Below are positions 57,513-64,000 of a DNA stretch of 64,000 nucleotides, piece after piece. The position numbers and the translations under genes were made by a program. The notes beneath the pieces were generated by a model. That model did not search any database and was not told the origin of the DNA. It saw only the letters and a program-made list of their open reading frames with translations. Numbering within the stretch: the stretch's first letter is position 1; each line of letters begins with the position of its first letter. Location: NCBI RefSeq assembly GCF_026210795.1, contig NC_089431.1, positions 3,038,001-3,102,000 of the forward strand. The letters run 5' to 3'. This DNA is from Rhizophagus irregularis (lineage: Eukaryota > Glomeromycota > Glomeromycetes > Glomerales > Glomeraceae).

Positions 57513-58211
57513 TTAAGAATTCAATGAAGCAATAGCATCAACTTCAATTTTAACGTCTAATGGTAACCTAGCCACTTCAACGCATGCTCTAGCTGGACGC
57601 GCTTCTCCAATAACCTAGTAAAAAAAAAAATTCATTTTACGTTATAAAAGAAAGATAACTTCAATTTTTTAAAGTCAATGGTGTATCCAACAGATTTTTC
57701 AATCGTTTATCCAATGACCACATCTGATATAATATTTTAATACGAACCTCTCCATATGCTTTATTCATCACATCAAAGTCATTCATATCTTTGATATAAA
57801 CCGTTGTTTTAATTAAATTTTGATACGAACATCCTGCCGCTTCTAATACTTTTCCTAAATTTTTCAAAGTTTGAATCTAGGAGAGAAAGTATATATATAT
57901 ATATATATATATTTAAAAACTATCAAAAACATATAAAAAAAAAATTACCACGTAAATCTGAAAATTTACCGTTTGTTCCCTAATATCTTCGCTAACAATT
58001 TTGCGTGTTTCTGGATCAAGGGGAATTTGTCCAGATACATAAACAAATCCATTTGTTACGACAGCTTGAGCTAGACCAAACTCATAGTTAGTTAGTTATA
58101 TCATTTGATAAAATAACTAAAGTAAATTATTATTAAAATAGTTAAATTACAATAAGGTCCAGCGGGGCTAGGAGCTTTATTAGTAGAAACGTAATTAATA
58201 TTTGTGCTCAT
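57513..58211 (-). CDS. MMF1: RidA/YjgF imine deaminase
   Basis: Hydrolyses reactive enamine/imine intermediates from threonine and serine dehydration. Four exons, 130 residues: MSTNINYVSTNKAPSPAGPY, SQAVVTNGFVYVSGQIPLDP, EDIREQTIQTLKNLGKVLEA, YQNLIKTTVYIKDMNDFDVM, and GEARPARACVEVARLPLDVK ending EVDAIASLNS. The catalytic Arg is in PARAC (Arg106). The PSPAGPYSQA start and SGQIPLDP loop are diagnostic. It lacks an obvious mitochondrial presequence, so it is more like the cytosolic Hmf1 form, though MMF1/HMF1 cannot be separated by sequence alone. Exon 2 lies at about 57971-58070; I could not fix its length to the base. Confidence 0.92.
57887..57912. repeat. (TA)n microsatellite in a RidA intron
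   Basis: About 11 TA units just outside the exon 3 acceptor of the RidA gene. A similar but shorter (TA)n lies in a VPS13 intron near 13250-13267. Simple repeats only. Confidence 0.7.
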
Positions 58212-58791
58212 TTTAATAGTGCGAGATTAAATTTCTTGAAATTTTTTTTCGTTCCTTTCTTTTTTTATGATTTTTTTTTTATAATGAATTTCTTATTATG
58301 TTTGTTACCATCTCTCATTGAGTGAATGAAATGGGTAACGCTAAATTCGGCTTCGTAAATAATCATTTTACATTATCATGTTTGTTTATTTTATTGATTC
58401 AATAACCTTCTTGTTACGGAAAAATTAAACCTCGATATGAATCTTTTTTAATATTTATTATCTATCTAAATTCAATTTGCATCTAAGTAAATTTGGTCCG
58501 ATTACTTTTTACATAATTATTGAATAAGCAGCTTTGATATATAATTTTGTCCAAAAAAAAAATGGCGTTATAAAAACGCCAATAATTAATACTTTTATGT
58601 TAAAAAACTTGTAACTGCCCAACTTTATTCGAAATTCATTTTTATTTATTTATTTTATTTATAACTAATTAAAATCTAATCAAAATAACACACACACACA
58701 AATATTCAGAGAAAAATAAAATAATATAGACAGGTGTAGAAATAGAAATTTGTAATTAACAATTAAAAGGAAAAAAAAATTTTTTTTTTTT
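58212..58791. other. RidA promoter / Chk2-like 3' spacer
   Basis: 580 AT-rich bases between same-strand genes, with a (CA)n-like run near 58690. No gene or clear site. Confidence 0.45.
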
Positions 58792-61161
<2,370 letters not shown>

Positions 61162-61203
61162 TTCTGATAAATAATAAAATATTAGGTTATAAATACGCGT
61201 CAT

Positions 61204-64000
61204 TATTTGAAAAGAAAAATAAAATTAAGTACCTTTTTAACACAGTATATCAACAAAAAAAAATAAAATAAAATAAAATAAAATAAAAATAAAAATAAAT
61301 AAAAAAAAAGGGGGGTCAATACAAAATATTATAGAGGATGAGAGAAAAAGAAGAAATTCAGATAAACCATCGAAAAGATTGTAACTAAGCGGGTTATTTT
61401 ATATTCACTCTTCAAGTGGAATCTATGATAACAAAAATATCATCAGAACCGTGGGAATCAAAATCAACTCAAATCAACAATCACCAAAACTGCTATATAA
61501 GGAATGAGTCACTATACTCTCTCTCATAGGTACGAGATCACTAAAAAGACAATGGACAATCAGCAATTTACTTTTATGTAAATGCTAAATAATATGGTAT
61601 CTTTCTTTATCAGGAATCCTAACAGTTTGTTTATACAGATAAGTCCGATAACAAAAAAAATGTTCTCTTGGAAGTTGGAATTTTTTCTCCTTTTATAATG
61701 ATTATTTTATAAAAATTTTTCATTAAGATGACTTTCTAATCGTAATACTTGATTTGTTTGACTTACCTCTTTATTAAATATGACATTTTATCGGCAAACA
61801 AATTTGTTATCAGATACCGTTGTTTGAATTCAAATACCGATTGTTCAAAAGTATATTGTACTAAATTCTTATTTTGGTAAGTATACAAAAAATAAGGAAA
61901 ATCACGAATTTCCTATCTTATAAAGAAATAAGGAAAGTCATTGGTACAGTATTACATAAACTATTCCTATCTCATCCACAATCATATTTTTATGGAGTAA
62001 TGAAAAAAAGCGAGCGAAAAAAAATTCAACCGATAATTCCGGTAATTTCTTGAGTAATTGTTTATAATCATATAATCGTAAATATCATTAAATATTAATA
62101 AATTTAGAAAATCATTTTTCTGTTAAATTCCATAAAAAATAGTTGATAAACCTGTAATTGTCAACTTTTAAAGTTTATTTGTGATGCTTATCTTGAAAAT
62201 TCATCGTTTGTCATGAGTCATTTCACCGATGATCTGATTATCTATGATCGATAACTGAAAAAGATACCGATATGATACCGTATTTTGTATGTGTGTTTGT
62301 GTTTCATACGTAATTTCAACTAAATGTTTAAATGGTTATTATATTATAATTTTTTATTTTAATGTAAATTGCAACTTGGTTGATCTTTTTTTAATTTTTA
62401 ATTTTCGTCCCTGATATTCTCTTTTGACCAGCCTTTTTTTTTCTCTCACCAACATCTAGATTACTATTAATCTTTTTTGGGTTTAACCGGGGACATCGGA
62501 TTTTCTTTTTTGTTATATCATTTGTCGTTTGTTTTGTAAATATTACCCCATAATATATATAATTAACACATGTCGATCCAGGAAAACACCCCTTATATTA
62601 CTTAACGTCAAATATACAATAGTATAATGAGTCAAAAAAAAGTAATAGAAATCATGGAATTTGGGGAAAAAATCATGCGAAAGTTGTAGACAAATGGATC
62701 ATGAGAACAAAAAAAAAATCCTTTTAAAGAACAACGGTGATATAATATACGAAAATTTTCCGTGTTACATTCCCAAGTTTGGTTTAGTTGATTTTTAATC
62801 AGAAAAAATCATTTTTCTCATACAACCATTTCCTATATAGATTCAATAAAGATTATCATTATTATATTCATTTTTAAAATAGTGTCAATCACTTTTTTTT
62901 TTTGACATTGGCGATTCTTTTTATAGTGAGTAAAGGTGAGAATTTTTTTTTATCTTTGAATATGATTGATAGATAAAAAAACAATCATTATAGAAGTATT
63001 TATATATTTAAATTTAACCTTATTTATATGTTATTATTTATATTTTAAGTTTAGTTTAAAGCAAATAAATAACATCATAACTGAAATAAGTTTTTTTGTA
63101 AATATTATTTATATGTAAATAGGAAATGTAATATAAGTAATAAAGAATCAAATATTGTAATTTTAGTCTAATTTGGTAATTGGGTTTATATTAACTATAA
63201 TTAATCAAATGATATTTAAATCAGAATAATATTATAAAATTATATTTTAAAAATATTACTTATTGTTATTACATATGAATGATAATTGGTTTTTACATAA
63301 TATAACAGATAGATATTAACTAATCTTTACTAAAATTTAGCAACTAAATTAATTTTTTTGCAATATACTTTTATTTTACAATTTACATCATTTATATACT
63401 TTGAAAATAATTACATTTTATAAAATTTTATAAAACTAAAATTAAGTTAATTTTAACCTTTAATCTTGATTTTTCAAATATTAAAATAGTTAAATTAGAT
63501 GTTAAATGATCATCTATAATTATTAAAAAAATAATAAAAAGTATTTTGAAAATATTTTAATATTCAATAATTAGAATTTAATAATTTATAATTCATTTAA
63601 AAGTTTTAATTAAAATAGATCAAATAATAATAAAATTATATCAATGGTATCAATATTGTATTTTACTTTAAATTTTAGATATTTTTTTTATTTAGATTTC
63701 AATATTTTTTATATTATTAAATTGAATTTTTCTAATTATTATCAAAGGTAATGATCACTAATAACTTGAAATTATGATAATTGGCCAGTATTAAAAAAAT
63801 ATAGTGCTGGTAAAAATTGATAATTTTAGCCAATAGTGATGATCATTCCTGGCAATTTAAAATAAAAATCTACTAAATTTGATTTATTAAAAAGAATTTA
63901 AAATATTTAAATTTTTATAATTTAATATTATATTATCAAATATATTCTAGTAATATTTAAACAATAAAAATGTAATTTAACTAAATATCATATCCCTTAA
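61204..64000. other. Gene-free AT-rich region
   Basis: Upstream of the kinase gene. (AAAAT)n repeats lie at about 61258-61300. A short ATG exon-like stretch at about 61552-61577 (MDNQQFTFM then GTAAAT), with TATATAA about 60 bases before it, could start a plus-strand gene, but no following exon was found. From 62.9 kb on the sequence is almost pure A/T with no frame of note. I see nothing else. Confidence 0.5.

Noticed and set aside
61552-61577. Possible first exon of a plus-strand gene
   Set aside because: A start, a donor and an upstream TATA-like sequence are present, but no downstream exon could be found, so it was not called as a gene.

Overview
The window is nuclear DNA of a very AT-rich, intron-rich fungus. 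Short GT-AG introns of about 60-100 bases, long A/T runs, low-complexity coding tracts and the gene set (fungal Met30/SconB, Orm, Cax4, TAF12, Trs20) fit an early-diverging fungus. My best guess is an arbuscular mycorrhizal fungus of the Rhizophagus type, inferred from composition and gene style only. No prokaryotic features, tRNAs, rRNAs, CRISPR arrays or intact mobile elements were seen.

Layout. 1-2 kb: 5' part of dolichyldiphosphatase and a Rad9-like checkpoint clamp gene (both minus). 3.2-3.65 kb: a small three-exon membrane-protein gene. 4.0-5.7 kb: a decayed secreted subtilase. 6.5-19.9 kb: a complete VPS13 lipid-transfer gene with about 45 exons. 20.3-21.0 kb: RBX1 (minus). 21.2-24.3 kb: a graveyard of relics, including broken pieces of VPS13 and a coiled-coil reading frame. 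24.5-26 kb: a membrane RING-H2 ligase. 26.3-32.7 kb: a compact block of SOD2, a SET/MYND protein, mitochondrial bS6, LSM5 and eIF2B-gamma. 33.1-34.7 kb: an N/Q/P/Y-repeat membrane protein. 35.5-43 kb: a DPH6-like ATP-PPase, TRAPPC2, an RS/RRM protein, BAP31, ORMDL and TMEM128. 43.6-48.2 kb: TAF12 (with a long polyQ) and a Met30-like F-box/WD40 protein. 49.2-54.5 kb: a divergent pair of single-exon genes, a TauD-dioxygenase/ATP-grasp fusion and an HxxxDG acyltransferase. 55.3-61.2 kb: a PPR-like protein, RidA and an FHA-kinase of the Chk2/Rad53 type. 61.2-64 kb: AT-rich DNA with no supported gene.

How the genes work together. Most are single-copy housekeeping genes. Two SCF ubiquitin-ligase parts (RBX1 and a Met30-like receptor), two checkpoint genes (Rad9-like and Chk2-like) and a run of ER/secretory genes (TRAPPC2, BAP31, ORMDL, TMEM128) lie in one window, probably by chance. 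The part most worth following is 49-54.5 kb, where a dioxygenase-ligase fusion faces a condensation-like acyltransferase. Both lack introns in an intron-rich neighbourhood, so they look like a small specialised-metabolism pair, possibly acquired. That is inference.
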